From contig BCJX01000013.1 of the NCBI GenBank assembly GCA_001600415.1, positions 600,777 through 664,776 of the forward strand: a DNA stretch of 64,000 nucleotides, read 5' to 3'. The notes beneath the pieces are model-generated. The model was not told the DNA's origin, did no database searches, and worked only from the letters and a program-made list of their open reading frames with translations. This stretch comes from Pascua guehoae. Taxonomy: Eukaryota; Basidiomycota; Tremellomycetes; Trichosporonales; Trichosporonaceae. Each line of letters starts with the position of its first letter. Positions within the stretch are counted from its first letter, which is position 1. This document shows positions 34,249 through 45,148 of the stretch, piece after piece. Made by a program: the position numbers and the translations under genes.

Positions 34249-35847
34249 CTAGTTTTCAAACACGACATGCGCATCGATGAGGACAGGCCCCTTGTCCTCG
34301 AGCGCGCTCTTGTACGCCGCCTCAAACTGGTCGCGGGTATCGGTGCGGGTGGCCGGGACGCCGTAGCCTTTAGCCAAAGCGACGAAATCGATATCGGGCA
34401 CATCGAGCCCCGGTGCATTCGTGGCGTTGAGACGCTTTGCAAACCCGCGGAGTGCGCCATAGGTGCCATTGTTGACAATGACAAACACGGTGCGGGTGCC
34501 CCGCTGGGCGGCCGTGTAGAGCGCAGTGATGCCGTAGTTTGCCGACCCGTCGCCGACGGCGGCGACGACGGTGGCTTCGGGACGCGCGAGGGCAATGCCG
34601 ACGGCGGCAGGGAGGCCAAAGCCGAGCCCGCCGACGCCGGCAAAGTGGTAGCTGTCTGGCTTGGACATGTGGACGCGGTCGAGAAAGGCGAGGTCGAGGG
34701 TGGTCGCTTCGTTGACATAGGTCACGTTGTCGTGGGTGTGTTTATTGAAGATGTCGAGGATCTCTTCGCCCTTCATGCGCCCGTCCGCCGAGGGGGCGAG
34801 CGGGGGCACGTCGCGGGGCTCGAGACGCTCGCCGCGGTCCTTGACTGCGCTGGCGAGGTCGCGGAGCGCGGGGCCGATGGACGCGACCACCGCGTCGCCG
34901 TAGGGTGCGCGCGTGGCCTCGCGCGGGTCGCATGTAATGTGCAGCACGTCGGCGCCGGGGGGGAGGTACGCGTCCGGCTCCCAGCGGTGGTACCGGAGCA
35001 CGGGGGCGCCGATGACGAGCACGCCGTCGTGGCCCTCGAGACGTTCGCGGACAGACTGGATCCCCGGCGGGAGGATGCCGCGGTAGTGAGCGTGGGTCGT
35101 GGGGAATGGGCAGCGGGGAGCCGACGGCGCGACCCAGACGGGGGCACCGAGGCGCTCTGCCAACCTCACGGCCGACTCTTGAGCGCGGGCGGCGTCCACA
35201 TCAGGCCCAAGAACGAGCACAGGCGATGAGTATGCGTGGAGCCGCTCGGTGAGCTCGGCAAGTAGCTCTGGCGACAGGGATCCTCCGGTGCGGACAGTGC
35301 GGCGAGGGAGAAGCGCATCAGACTCGAGCGCATCGACCCCCCAGTCATCGTAGGGGACGGAGAGGTAGACGGGCCCCCGCGGCTCGGTCGTCGCCTCGAG
35401 GATCGCCTGCTTGACCGACCTCGGCACGTCGGACGGACACAACGGCTCGTGCGAGTACTTGACCAGCGGCTGGGGCAGGACCGGCGCGTCCACATTGGAC
35501 AGCATCACCTCCTGCCCCACGGTGCGCCGGATCTGCTGCCCCGCAAGCAGGACGAGCGGCGAGTGCACGTTCCATGCGTTGGCGAGGCCGCCCATGGCGT
35601 TTCCCGTCCCCGACGCCGCGTGCAGCGAGACAAGGACGGGCTTCCCCGACGCCTGCGAGTAGCCGTCCGCCATGCCCATGACCGCACCCTCGTGCAGGCC
35701 TAGGACATAGTCAAAGTCCGCACCGAGGGCGGCGAGGAACGGCAGCTCGTTCGAGCCAGGGTTGCCAAAGATGGTCGTCATGCCGTGCGCCCGCAGGATG
35801 GCGAGCGTCGACTCGACGACCGTCGAGACTCTCTTGGCTGCGGGCAT
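34249..35847 (-). CDS. Benzoylformate decarboxylase (ThDP-dependent), bacterial type
   Basis: A single-exon 532-residue thiamine-diphosphate enzyme that converts benzoylformate to benzaldehyde and CO2 in the mandelate pathway. Ser32 (GNPGSNELPF), the ThDP-activating Glu53 (GLHEGAVMG), His76 (SLHAASGTGNAM) and His287 (VLRYHRWEPD) match the catalytic set of the Pseudomonas enzyme. The cofactor motif VGDGSANYGI at about 431-440 and NNGTYGALRGF follow. Length equals the bacterial family norm (about 528), and whole blocks are shared, for example WVAPSAPRCPFPT. No intron is needed, in contrast to most neighbours, and no mitochondrial or peroxisomal signal is seen (ends VVFEN). It could serve aromatic catabolism; other 2-oxo acids may be the real substrate. 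Bacterial origin by transfer is inferred. Confidence 0.9.
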   Translation of the reverse strand: MPAAKRVSTVVESTLAILRAHGMTTIFGNPGSNELPFLAALGADFDYVLGLHEGAVMGMADGYSQASGKPVLVSLHAASGTGNAMGGLANAWNVHSPLVLLAGQQIRRTVGQEVMLSNVDAPVLPQPLVKYSHEPLCPSDVPRSVKQAILEATTEPRGPVYLSVPYDDWGVDALESDALLPRRTVRTGGSLSPELLAELTERLHAYSSPVLVLGPDVDAARAQESAVRLAERLGAPVWVAPSAPRCPFPTTHAHYRGILPPGIQSVRERLEGHDGVLVIGAPVLRYHRWEPDAYLPPGADVLHITCDPREATRAPYGDAVVASIGPALRDLASAVKDRGERLEPRDVPPLAPSADGRMKGEEILDIFNKHTHDNVTYVNEATTLDLAFLDRVHMSKPDSYHFAGVGGLGFGLPAAVGIALARPEATVVAAVGDGSANYGITALYTAAQRGTRTVFVIVNNGTYGALRGFAKRLNATNAPGLDVPDIDFVALAKGYGVPATRTDTRDQFEAAYKSALEDKGPVLIDAHVVFEN

Positions 35848-36465
35848 CGTGGGCGGTCGAGCACGCTGGAGGGCCAGTTATGAAGGCGGCGAAAGTGGTG
35901 TAGAAGCGCCGAAACTTAGGATCTAGAGGACGTACAGGCAGATCAACGGCTCGTACACCGTCGCCGTCGAGTGTTCAGTGTGTGTTGAGCCTGGCGAATG
36001 TTGCCAAGCCGTGAGAACGGGTCAGTAACATGGACGAGACTGTTGGCGGTTATCTCGGCGACTAACCGCCCGACGGCGCCGGCGGCGCCGGTGACTCGAG
36101 TTCCGGCCGAGGCACGCAGCATCACACCACCACAGAATATGTAACTCGGAACCGAAACAGGTAGCCCCCTGCCAGCTCGACGTGTTATGGAAGTACGAGA
36201 GTGCCAGATACGGGGATAGGCATCATTTGCTTGTAGTGGAAGGAATGGAGAAAGTAGACCCAACAACGGCAGAGACGGCTTGATCTCCCTCCGTAAAGGG
36301 ACTTCATGAAGGAACACACTGTGAGCCTGGCATATGACCTGCTGCATGAAGCTGTCCGCCGTCACTTGAAGATACATAAGCAGGATCGCTAGTCGTGTGT
36401 CTAGCAGTGTCCTTGTTTGTACAAAATCTACGTCGTCTTGTATCCTCCGCATCACAGCCACCACT
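35848..36465. other. Spacer between decarboxylase start and phospholipase C stop
   Basis: About 620 bases hold the decarboxylase promoter and the phospholipase 3' UTR. The 395-residue minus ORF reaching into this space from 37130 is an out-of-frame shadow of the phospholipase gene. Confidence 0.6.
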
Positions 36466-38214
36466 CTACGCATTCTCGATGGTAAGCTGCACAAGGACCG
36501 TGCACTTGGTCTCGTCGCCGTGGAGATCCAGGAGACGGATAAAGTTCCACCCCTGCTGGGCATACAGGAGCCGCACGGCACCAGCCGCCAGGACGGGGTT
36601 GCGCGCAAAGCGGTCGTCACTCTTGACGAGAATGCGGAGGAAGACGAGCTCGTCGTCGTCATACTCCCACTCGAGCGTTTCGTCCCAGATCGGATCCGTG
36701 GGCGTGGGCTTGTAGCTGCCCTTGACGGCGTCGAGGAAGGGCAGCTTGTCCTTGTGTCGCGAAGAGCCAGTCTTGCGTTTGGGCGGCGTGTCCGCGAGGT
36801 CGTTGGGGTGGACGAGCGTGCACGTGACGTACGCCTTGATGTCGTCACGACCTCCCGGGACGTCGGTCGCGCCAGCGACGCGCAGGCGGAGACGCTTGCG
36901 CTGCACTGGGGGCCGAGGAGCTCCGCGCAGGTACGCGGGCTTGAGCACGTAGCCGTCTGTGCCGGTGAAGAGGGCCTCGTTGAGCTGCATCCCTGCGCCA
37001 AACGTCTGCCAGTTGAGCGCGCAGACCTGCGCTCCGACACCCCAGAACGGGACGGGGCGGAGGTTTTGACTCCCGATACGCGTGCCCTTGGGGTACACAC
37101 GCATGAGGTGCATGCTGTTGTGGGCGGCAATCTTGTCCGTCGCGGCAGGGAGGTGGGCGCCGAGGCCCGACTCGGACACGTTGATCAGGTGGTTGTGCGG
37201 GCCGTTCTGCAGCGTGTCCTCAAACCACGAGTTGTTGAGCGGCTTGACACTCTGCGCGTACACCCCCATTGCAGCGAGCTCAGGGATGATGACTGCCCCA
37301 GCAGCAGCCTTCTTCTTCTCATCGGCATACTGCTTGCGTGCCGCCTTTTCGTCGTCGTTCTCCTTCTCCTCGTCGTCGTCGCCGTTGTCGTCTTCATCTT
37401 CCTCGAGCGGCGCCTCGTTTGTGAGGTGGTATTCGACCATGACGCAGATTTTGGAACCCAGCTGGGCAAGGCGCACGTCCTCGCCGTGGCCCATTTCCTC
37501 GTTGTGGCCCTTCTGCCGCACGGCCTCGCTCAGGAGGCGGTCGCCCCACACCTCGTTCATAATCTGCACGAGCCGCAGCTGGCCCGCGGGACTGCAGTGG
37601 TTCTCGAGCGAGAGGAATATGGGTGCCGGAGTGTATCCCCGCGAATTGCGGGCCATCTGTGCTTCTCTGTCGACCATGTCCCGGATCGTCTCGCACACGG
37701 CCCGGAAGGGAATGTTGGACACGAGGGTGTACCCGTGAGTCACCTTGGGCTCTTCGAGATTCGCCGGGTTGTCCCACGCGTCAATCTCCACACACCGCGC
37801 GCCCGCTTTGAGGACACTCTCGTACCCCGACGGGCACGACGCGCCAAACAGCTGGTGTGTGAGGAGGTACGTGTTGTGGCTCGACGAGATAAAGTAGTGG
37901 CTCAGCGGGTGCGACCGGTCCGTGAGCTGTGGCGGGACGACGGCGTGCGGGCGCACAATAAACTCGTGCAGCGCCCGCGAAGTCGCGTCCGTGTTGAGGC
38001 CTGCGTCCGCGGGCGCGAGGATGCCCTCGTATGCGAGGAACGCGCGCAGCGGCCGGCTCACACGCAGCTGGTCCCAAGTCGGTGTGTGCAGACCGGCATG
38101 TCCACCACCGGCCAGTGACGTAGGGCTTAACGGGGAGCCCTTGTCGTCTTCATCCACCTTGGCTTTGCGGCCAAAGGGCTTGAGAGAGGCGAGGCGGCGT
38201 GTAATGTCGGCCAT
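36466..38214 (-). CDS. Phosphoinositide-specific phospholipase C
   Basis: A single-exon 582-residue PI-PLC that cleaves PIP2 to IP3 and diacylglycerol. The X domain has HYFISSSHNTYLLTHQL (His113, Asn114), ARCVEIDAWD (Glu143, Asp145), VTHGYTLVSNIPF (His160) and IFLSLENHCS (Glu204), so all catalytic and calcium-binding residues are present. An acidic linker (EDEDDNGDDDEE) separates it from the Y domain (SWFEDTL region through GYVLKPAYLRG). A C2 domain follows, from LRLRVAGATDVPGG to the end. No PH or complete EF-hand domain is present, which makes it a short form like some fungal PLC2-type enzymes. It likely acts at the plasma membrane in calcium signalling. The absence of introns in a gene this long is unusual here. 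Confidence 0.93.
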   Translation of the reverse strand: MADITRRLASLKPFGRKAKVDEDDKGSPLSPTSLAGGGHAGLHTPTWDQLRVSRPLRAFLAYEGILAPADAGLNTDATSRALHEFIVRPHAVVPPQLTDRSHPLSHYFISSSHNTYLLTHQLFGASCPSGYESVLKAGARCVEIDAWDNPANLEEPKVTHGYTLVSNIPFRAVCETIRDMVDREAQMARNSRGYTPAPIFLSLENHCSPAGQLRLVQIMNEVWGDRLLSEAVRQKGHNEEMGHGEDVRLAQLGSKICVMVEYHLTNEAPLEEDEDDNGDDDEEKENDDEKAARKQYADEKKKAAAGAVIIPELAAMGVYAQSVKPLNNSWFEDTLQNGPHNHLINVSESGLGAHLPAATDKIAAHNSMHLMRVYPKGTRIGSQNLRPVPFWGVGAQVCALNWQTFGAGMQLNEALFTGTDGYVLKPAYLRGAPRPPVQRKRLRLRVAGATDVPGGRDDIKAYVTCTLVHPNDLADTPPKRKTGSSRHKDKLPFLDAVKGSYKPTPTDPIWDETLEWEYDDDELVFLRILVKSDDRFARNPVLAAGAVRLLYAQQGWNFIRLLDLHGDETKCTVLVQLTIENA

Positions 38215-40273
38215 GGTGGATGGAGTGATAGTAAGCGTGGATGCATAGCGTTGATGGTTGTTGACTGCCTAAAGGAGACCATGGACTGACGAGGGAGCGA
38301 GCGAGGTACCAAGGTCAGTTCCGCAGCCGTAAACGCGCGGTCTGTGCGGCACAGCCGCTCCTTGACTCCTTGGCAGATCATCCCCCGACTGTGCAACCTG
38401 GAGACCCCAGTCGTGCAGCCACGTGGATCTGTGTCACCATATGTGACGTCACCGCATCTAAACGCTACCAACTCTCCTGCCACTTTGGATGACTCGCTAG
38501 TGGTGATCTCGACGTCTTGCGGATTGTGACTCTGCATATTGAGATAGAATCTGAGACCCTAGTCGTATCGGCTAACTGTATTTAACGATGTTCAGACTCT
38601 GTTGTCATCTCCTTGGTATTCTTTGACACACCACCCTCCTCGCTCTGTGTTGGTAGGGGGGTTGTGTGTGTTCAACAGTCGACAGGGCGTCAGGCAGCCA
38701 TTGCTCCGTGTCTCCTTGCTCTGACCAGTGAAGCACAGCACATATTGACCCGCTCTGTTTCATATTTCCGCCCAGTTTGCGACCCTTAACAACTATCTAA
38801 CGACAGCACGCAGAGCAAGGCGACCTCTACCATATGGTCAGGTAGCCATGTAAAGGGGGAATGCTCTTGATGCGAGCTCAGACCGAGAGAAAAGGACCCA
38901 GGTTTTGGAGTCTTAGATGAGAGGCGAGGCCTCCTTGATGGAGAAGGTGGCATGTAGAAGGCGTCCAGGTCACTCGACAGCCATTACAGGTGAGTCCGGA
39001 AAGTCTTCAGACTGCCACTTTGAGCTCGGTCCAGTCGAAGGTGCTCATGGACACTCCATAGACCAAGGCAATGGCACGGCAAGTGGATATAGGGACCATT
39101 CCTGCTTGCTGTATCCCACATGCCCTGCGCGCTATACGCACTGTGCGCGTACCCTAGCTTAATGTGATACTATCGTCTCATGACCTTTCGGGCACACCTG
39201 TCGTTGCATTCTTCCGCGGGGGGGGGGGGGGGGCTTGAATGGCGATGTAGATTCAAGTGGAAGTACCGCCTCTTTGGTCTCCCAAGGGCTGAAAATGCGA
39301 TGAAGGCAATAACATGGAGGATCATGCGCATAGAGAAGACACGATTGGCATCGTTCACCCCATATGTCTCCCCACGAACAAGACCGCGAAAAGTAAATGA
39401 CGGGAAGATGGAGATTGTACCGACGGGCTTTTGTCCCCTCGTCCAGCTCCCTCCCCAGCAGCGACAATGGAACGCTATTGATAAACGTATCCCGACCTTT
39501 GCGCGCTCAACCACCACGCAGCAAGCTGGTCTGTCGCCTACCTGTGCCTGAAAGATTCCAGAAGGTGATCGAACAGGGCGACAGACAGCGCACAGACATC
39601 AAGCTGAGTGCCATTTGCGTGTCTGCAATGCTCAGGTGTCGAGATCCGGACCGCTTTGATGGGGTGAGACCCTGCCCCATTATGTGTACAGCAATGGGGC
39701 GACGCCGTCGTACCATGCTATCCACATCCACTGTTGCTTGTTGGTGGGGTCGGTCACAATCCGTCGCCCTCGATGTGGAGGTGGAGGTGGAGGTTGAGGA
39801 ACGTGGCACGAGAGTTGTAAAGATGGCACGATGGTACTCTTTGCTACCCCTCTTCTGGGACATCTGCCACTACCATTGAACCTCTGTGATTTGCTGTGTG
39901 GCCTGCTACGTGCGTGTGCGGGATCTGGGATCTTGCAATGAGTAGAGAGAGAGAGTTGCAGAGTTGTCGGGGATGAGCGGGTGGCGTGGCGGTTATGTCA
40001 TTGTCTGTCAGGCACCACAGCCGGCTCTACCGGGCCCAATATTTTCGACGAGGGACGGAGGAATGTTAGAAAGCAAGTCTTTTAGTCGATAGTCTGCCTG
40101 CAAATCACGACTGGTCATGTCTCATCCGTCCATTCCACCATCAACATACCTCTTGGCACTACGACCCACAACCTCCACAACTCCCCATCCGACTCACCCG
40201 CGACGGCTACTGTAGCCGCTCGCATCTCATACAACTACAAAAAGACGGCAGCTAGCTCGTACTTTGCTCAACC
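38215..40273. promoter_or_regulatory. Divergent spacer between phospholipase C and Rsm22-PanB
   Basis: About 2 kb with no recognised gene. It holds MITE copy C (38987-39200), a 16-G run at 39218-39233 and a ggaggt repeat near 39775-39800. The stretch 40110-40270 just before the start at 40274 is CT-rich and is the likely promoter. Confidence 0.5.
38987..39200. mobile_element. TA-flanked MITE, copy C
   Basis: A 214-bp element. The left end CAGGTGAGTCCGGAAAGTCT then tcagactgccactttgagct pairs with the right end read on the other strand, CAGGTGTGCCCGAAAGGTCA then tgagacgatagtatcacatt. TA precedes the left end; the right flank reads TC, so one side of the target duplication has changed. No coding capacity. 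Confidence 0.75.
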
Positions 40274-43200
40274 ATGCTCCGCCTCCCACTTGCGCGCGCG
40301 AGCGCGCGTTGCACGCAAGCTCCATGCCGCCACCTCTCGCAGCTCACCAAGCCGAAGCCCGCCACGGCCAAGAAACCCATCGTCATCCCCGCCGCCCCGG
40401 CCATGGACCCGAGCTTTGCACCATACTTCGCCGTGGGGGACATGCAGCTCGGCCGCCGCCCCCGTGCCGCTGCCACCGGTGGGCCAAGTGAACCTCGGGC
40501 TCCAGCAGAGACGCCGCCTCAGCGGCCTTCCAGCTCGGCCCTCGCCGAGGCAGAAAACGAAGACGGAGACGATGCAGAGGACAACTATGAACGGCGACCG
40601 GAGCGTCGTTCGCCCGCCGCCGTCCTCGGGACCAAGAACCTTGGCATGGTCATCCTGCCCCGACAGCTCATGACCAGCGTTCAGGACTTGATTGATGGTG
40701 CGTGTTGTGGATTGAGGAGGCTGAGTCTATTGTGGAAGAGGGCGTAGGCTATTGCCATTGGAGACACGGCCCTGTTCAGGCCTAGGCAAGGTCGGGAGAG
40801 CTGTAGCTCGACCAGAGACTACGAGACGAACTGAGATCCTTCCATCTGGTTCGCCTCTGGTCCTTTCCCATCATTACTGCAGACATCTCTGGCGTCATTC
40901 TGGCCTGTCTCTGTCTCTTGATTTCATTCTCAGTCTCTCAACAAACCCACACCTTCCATCGCTGTCGCCACCCTCTTCCAGTAGTCCCGTCATGTTCCCA
41001 CGGCTCCAGATCCCCTTCCACTGGACCAGCACTCGCTAACCACCAGAAAGCGACAGCCCCAAATGGGTTCGCGCCGCGTACAAGGAGCTCCTCGCTCCTC
41101 CGAAGCGGAAGGAGCCGGGCGGCTCACTGAACCTCCCCGATCACGCTGTCGCACGCGCCGCCGCCATCCTTCCCGGACAGTATGCGGCTATGCGAAGTGT
41201 GCTTGGTGAGATGCGTGCTCGACTCGGTTTTATTCCGGGACCTGTGCTCGAGGTCTCCGCAGGGCTGGGCCCCGGACTTTGGTGAGTGGGCTTGCTGGAG
41301 GCGTTGGGCAGTGGTATGGCGTCGTTGAAAATGGGGTGGCGATGTGGACGCAGCCGTCTGTCTACTTGAGCGAGTACTCGCGATTACACAGGGGCGCCAG
41401 TCTGAGACTACGATCTCCTGTGTCGTCGGTCATCTGCGTCATACAGCCCCTGGGTTCCTAATTTCAGCACCCAACTGACCTACAGGGCAACACACGAGAC
41501 GTTTGGGACGGATATCACTGCCAACTCCCAGCTTGTTCACCACACCCGACACGGCCTAGAAGTCGCCGAGCGCCTTGCCGCGCCGCTCAACGACAACTGG
41601 TCGTTCAGGCGTGACATGTCAAAGTCGGACGTAGCACCCGGAATCGTGCTCTCGACCTTCCACTTGTCAACACTACCCAAGCCCGCCAACCGGATTGCGC
41701 ACCTGCGCCAAATTCTTGCGACTGATGCACAGTACATGGTCATTGTGGACCGCAGCACCCCGGAAGGCTGGGCAGCCATCACCGAGGCGCGCGACTTCTT
41801 CCTCACCGGGAGGAAGAAGGGTGCACCGCCCATGGGTGACTGGCACGTCATCGCCCCGTGCCCACACGACGGAACCTGCCCGCGCACGACGATTGACAGC
41901 GAGGAGGGCTGCGTATTTGCGCAGCGTCTGCAGCGTCCGACGTTCCTCCGTAAGACAAAGCACGGCAAGCGTGGCGAGGAGTCGAGCGGGTACGCATACC
42001 TCGTCGTCGCGCGTGGTGCGCGGCCACAGACGAAGCGTGGGGACGCGTTGCTGCGCCGTGCCGGCCGTGTGGGCGGGATCGGGAACGATGAGGCGGCCAA
42101 GCAGGCGCGCATGGGACACACTGAGCTCCGCGAGGTTGAGGGCGGAGAGGGCGAGTTTGAGATGGTCGCGGTTGTCCCCGAGGGCGTCGAGGCGGCCCTC
42201 CAGACCATCGAGGACAAGAAGGAGGATCCTACAAAGGTCGACAGCGCGCTCAAGGATGAGGCGTATGGATGGCCACGTCTCGTGGCCCCGCCCATGAAGC
42301 GGAGCGGACACGTCGTGATCGACGCGTGCATGCAGGATGGTGAGTTGCGTGTGCATGACTTCTCACTGGGTGTGGCTAGCACTCTATCCCTTCGTTTTCG
42401 TTGTCAATAAAATCAAGTCTGACAGCAGGCACCATTTCGCGCTTCCGCGTCGCCCGCTCGCATGGCAAGCAAGCATTCTACGACGCACGCAAGTCAGCCT
42501 GGGGCGACCTGTTCCCGCACAAGGCAAAGGGCAAGCTGGAAGTCCGGACGCGTGGCGTGCGGGACCTCGCGCCGCAGACCGCGGAGGAGATTGAGAAGGA
42601 GGCCGAGAAGAAGGTTGAGAAGGAGGAGGAAAGCGTCGAGGACATTCTTAAGCGCTTCGGGGCCAAGCCAGTGTTCGCCGAGCTCGTCTCGGAAAACGGT
42701 GCTGCGGACGAGCCGACGTCTGGTGAAGCCGGTGACGTGCAGGGCACTGAGAGCAAGGCTACATCTGGAACGTCATCGAGTACCACCATGGAGGTCCCGG
42801 AGACCGCGGCCGAGGGTGGCGCAAGCGATGCGGCCAAGCCACAACCAGGCGTCGGACGTGGGCGTCGCCGTCGCACAAGCTCGACACTGTTGACAAATGT
42901 GCGGAGAGAATACTCGACTTCTGCGGCGCTTTCGTCACTCGCTCCGTTCTCACGCTCATTCTCCACGTCACCCTCGGTGGGCTCGGTTCACGGCCCGATG
43001 CAGATCGGCAGTGGACCTTCTGCTCGACCAAAGTTGACAGTGGGCGCCCTGCAGGCCATGCACGACGCAGGCACACCCATCTCGGTGTTGACTGCGTACG
43101 ACTACGGGATGTCGCTCGTGTGCGCGCGTGCTGGAGTGGACATTTTATTGATCGGCGACAGCCTGGCGCAAGTCCACCTCGGCCACGCGACGACCGTACC

Positions 43201-43951
43201 TTTAACGCTGGAGGAGGTCGCGCACCACGTCCGAGCCGTTGCCCGTGGAGCAGGCTCGAGCTTTATCCTCGCCGACATGCCGTTTGGGTACGCCGAGGCG
43301 TCGGTGGCTGATGGCGTCAAGGCGGCGGTGACGCTGATGAAGGCGGGCGCGGACGGGATCAAGCTCGAAGGAGGCCTGGAGCACGTGGCCCTCTTCCAGC
43401 GTCTGGCCGAGTGCGGCATCCCGGTCATGCCTCACATTGGCCTCATGCCCCAGCGCGCCACGGTGACGGGATACAAGGCGCAGGCGCGGCGTGCGTCGTC
43501 CGCACTCGAGCTTGTCGACACGGCCGTCGAGCTCGCCGAGGCCGGCGCGTTTGGCTTGCTGCTCGAGGCGATCCCGCCCGTCGTCGCGCGGGAAATCACC
43601 CAGCGCGCGGGCATTCCCACAATCGGTATCGGCGCCGGAGCAGACACGAGCGGTCAAGTGCTCGTCACCACCGACATGTGGGGCACATACGACATGCGCA
43701 CCGACGCCGAAGCGGCCGCCGACGTTGTTGACGGCGTCGACGGCGGCAAGCCCCAGGTGCCCAAGTTTGTCCGTGAATTCGGCGCTGTGGGCCGCGAGAT
43801 GCGCCGCGCCGTCGACGCATTCAATGTCGCCGTCCGCGATCGCTCGTTCCCACAAAAGGGCGCAGAGACGTACGGGATGCCAAAGGCCGAAGTGGAGGCG
43901 TTCCTCGGCGCGCTCAAGCAGAGGGATGCGGACGGTGCCGCACCCGAGTGA
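40274..43951 (+). CDS. Rsm22 (METTL17) - ketopantoate hydroxymethyltransferase (PanB) tandem protein
   Basis: Four phase-consistent exons (40274-40697, 41047-41281, 41486-42339, 42429-43951) give one 1,011-residue protein. Residues 1-545 are the mitochondrial ribosome small-subunit assembly factor Rsm22/METTL17: presequence MLRLPLARASARCTQAPCR, SPKWVRAAYKELL, a methyltransferase-like fold (GPVLEVSAGLGPGLWATHET), the Cys cluster CPHDGTCP / EGCVFAQR linked to an iron-sulfur site, and SHGKQAFYDARKSAWGDL. Residues about 705-1011 are PanB, which adds a hydroxymethyl from methylene-tetrahydrofolate to ketoisovalerate in pantothenate synthesis: LLIGDSLAQ (Asp748), LADMPFG (Asp787), IKLEGG (Glu818), LLLEAIPP (catalytic Glu884). 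The 160-residue linker has no stop and carries a second presequence-like stretch (LLTNVRREYSTSAALSSL) with an R-x-Y/S processing-type site at about 669-672. Two separate proteins by internal cleavage are likely. Confidence 0.9.
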
Positions 43952-44638
43952 CCGGCGCACGCGCGGGCGACAAACTAGGACTCGAGAGGCGATTTAATTG
44001 TACCTACACCACCCAAAACGTACACACGTACGATACTACCACCATCAGCACGGATCATTAGCACTGTTCATGCATCGCATCTTTCTTGAGTGCCCCACGG
44101 GATGCGGCGGGCCATGAGTGACGGGTAGGCGTGGACACGTCGCCTTCCGCTGCCTTGTTCAAATGGCCGTAGACGTGGCCGCAGTGATGAGTACGGAATT
44201 AGCTGTCGCTGTGCTCGATATGCGCGACATCGATAAAGTCCCACCCATGTCCTGCCGGGACTCCCGAAGACATGAATGAGATGCGACCAGCCTGGCCGAT
44301 CAGAGGAGCAAGTGGTGCGCTCTACGCAAGGCGTCTGTCACTACCGTGGACAAAGTTGCAAAGCGTACAATGCAGCAATACCATACTCCACACTCACCAC
44401 ACCAGAGGCCTTGCTCTCCTCCTTTGTACTTTGTTCACCTTCAGACCTGATCTATCCTCGGTCGCATGCGGCTCCCTCTCACGCCCTCAATCGCGCCCTC
44501 GCCTCTGCACTACCAACAACGGCGATGCCAACCCCACAACCGGGGTTGTCCGCATCACCGGGCTCACCGGCCTGTCCCGGCCTCCAGGCTTGTCTCCGCC
44601 CCCTCCCCTTGGATTAGGGGGGAGCAGCAAAAAAAATA
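43952..44638. other. 3' spacer after Rsm22-PanB
   Basis: No gene was recognised. Plus-strand ORFs at 44272-44673 lack motifs and run into the tRNA. A T-run on the minus strand (44630-44637) ends the adjacent tRNA transcript. Confidence 0.5.
44629..44637 (-). terminator. RNA polymerase III terminator of tRNA-Lys
   Basis: A run of eight T on the minus strand begins two bases after the tRNA 3' end. Confidence 0.8.
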
Positions 44639-44731
44639 AGCCCATTATGGGGCTCGAACCCATGACATTTTGATTGCTTACACGCTGTTGGTAGTAAGAG
44701 TCAAACTATCTACCGACTGATATAAACGGGC
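44639..44731 (-). tRNA. tRNA-Lys (anticodon CTT) with a 20-nt intron
   Basis: On the minus strand the 5' acceptor arm GCCCGTT pairs with AATGGGC. The D arm TATC/GATA encloses AGTCGGTA; the anticodon stem TTTGA/TCAAA encloses CTCTTA plus A, with a 20-nt intron directly after position 37. The T arm ATGGG-TTCGAGC-CCCAT is perfect. The discriminator base is U, as in yeast tRNA-Lys(CTT). A TTATTTTTTTT tract just after is the RNA polymerase III terminator. Confidence 0.93.
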
Positions 44732-45148
44732 TTGTTAAAGAGGGCCGTTAGGGTGTATATGAGGAGATGTGTGGGTGTGCCTGACATTTCGAGTGGACGT
44801 CGAGACCGCTCTGGTCCTCATGACGACTTTTTTTGGGCGAGTCAGGGCTAGGCCGGAAGGCTGGCTCCGGCTGCTGGCTGGCATGGCTCGATCTGGTTCG
44901 AGCACCAGACAGGCCAGCACCAAACAGGTCCTCTTTCACGGATTTACTCCCTGGCTGGCCATTGTTAGTCTTGCGCGGCTCTCCGCTGCACCTTGTTCTC
45001 GTCCCATGCAAGCGAGCATCAGACAACCCCTCGCCGCATCCACAATACTTGCTAGACATGCATCAGGTGAATGACACGTACAAAAACATATGTTGAAAAC
45101 CTCACTGCTGACCCGAGCTCGACTGTACTCTATTTTGGGGGGGTGCGC
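44732..45148. other. Spacer between tRNA-Lys and serine hydroxymethyltransferase
   Basis: About 420 bases with no gene seen; includes the 3' UTR of the minus-strand hydroxymethyltransferase gene and a G7 run near 45136. Confidence 0.5.

Noticed and set aside
36397..38118. 573-codon plus-strand ORF over phospholipase C
   Set aside because: Antisense shadow; the minus frame has every catalytic residue of PI-PLC.
41537..42382. 281- and 227-codon minus ORFs over Rsm22
   Set aside because: Antisense to a spliced gene with conserved Rsm22 motifs on the plus strand.
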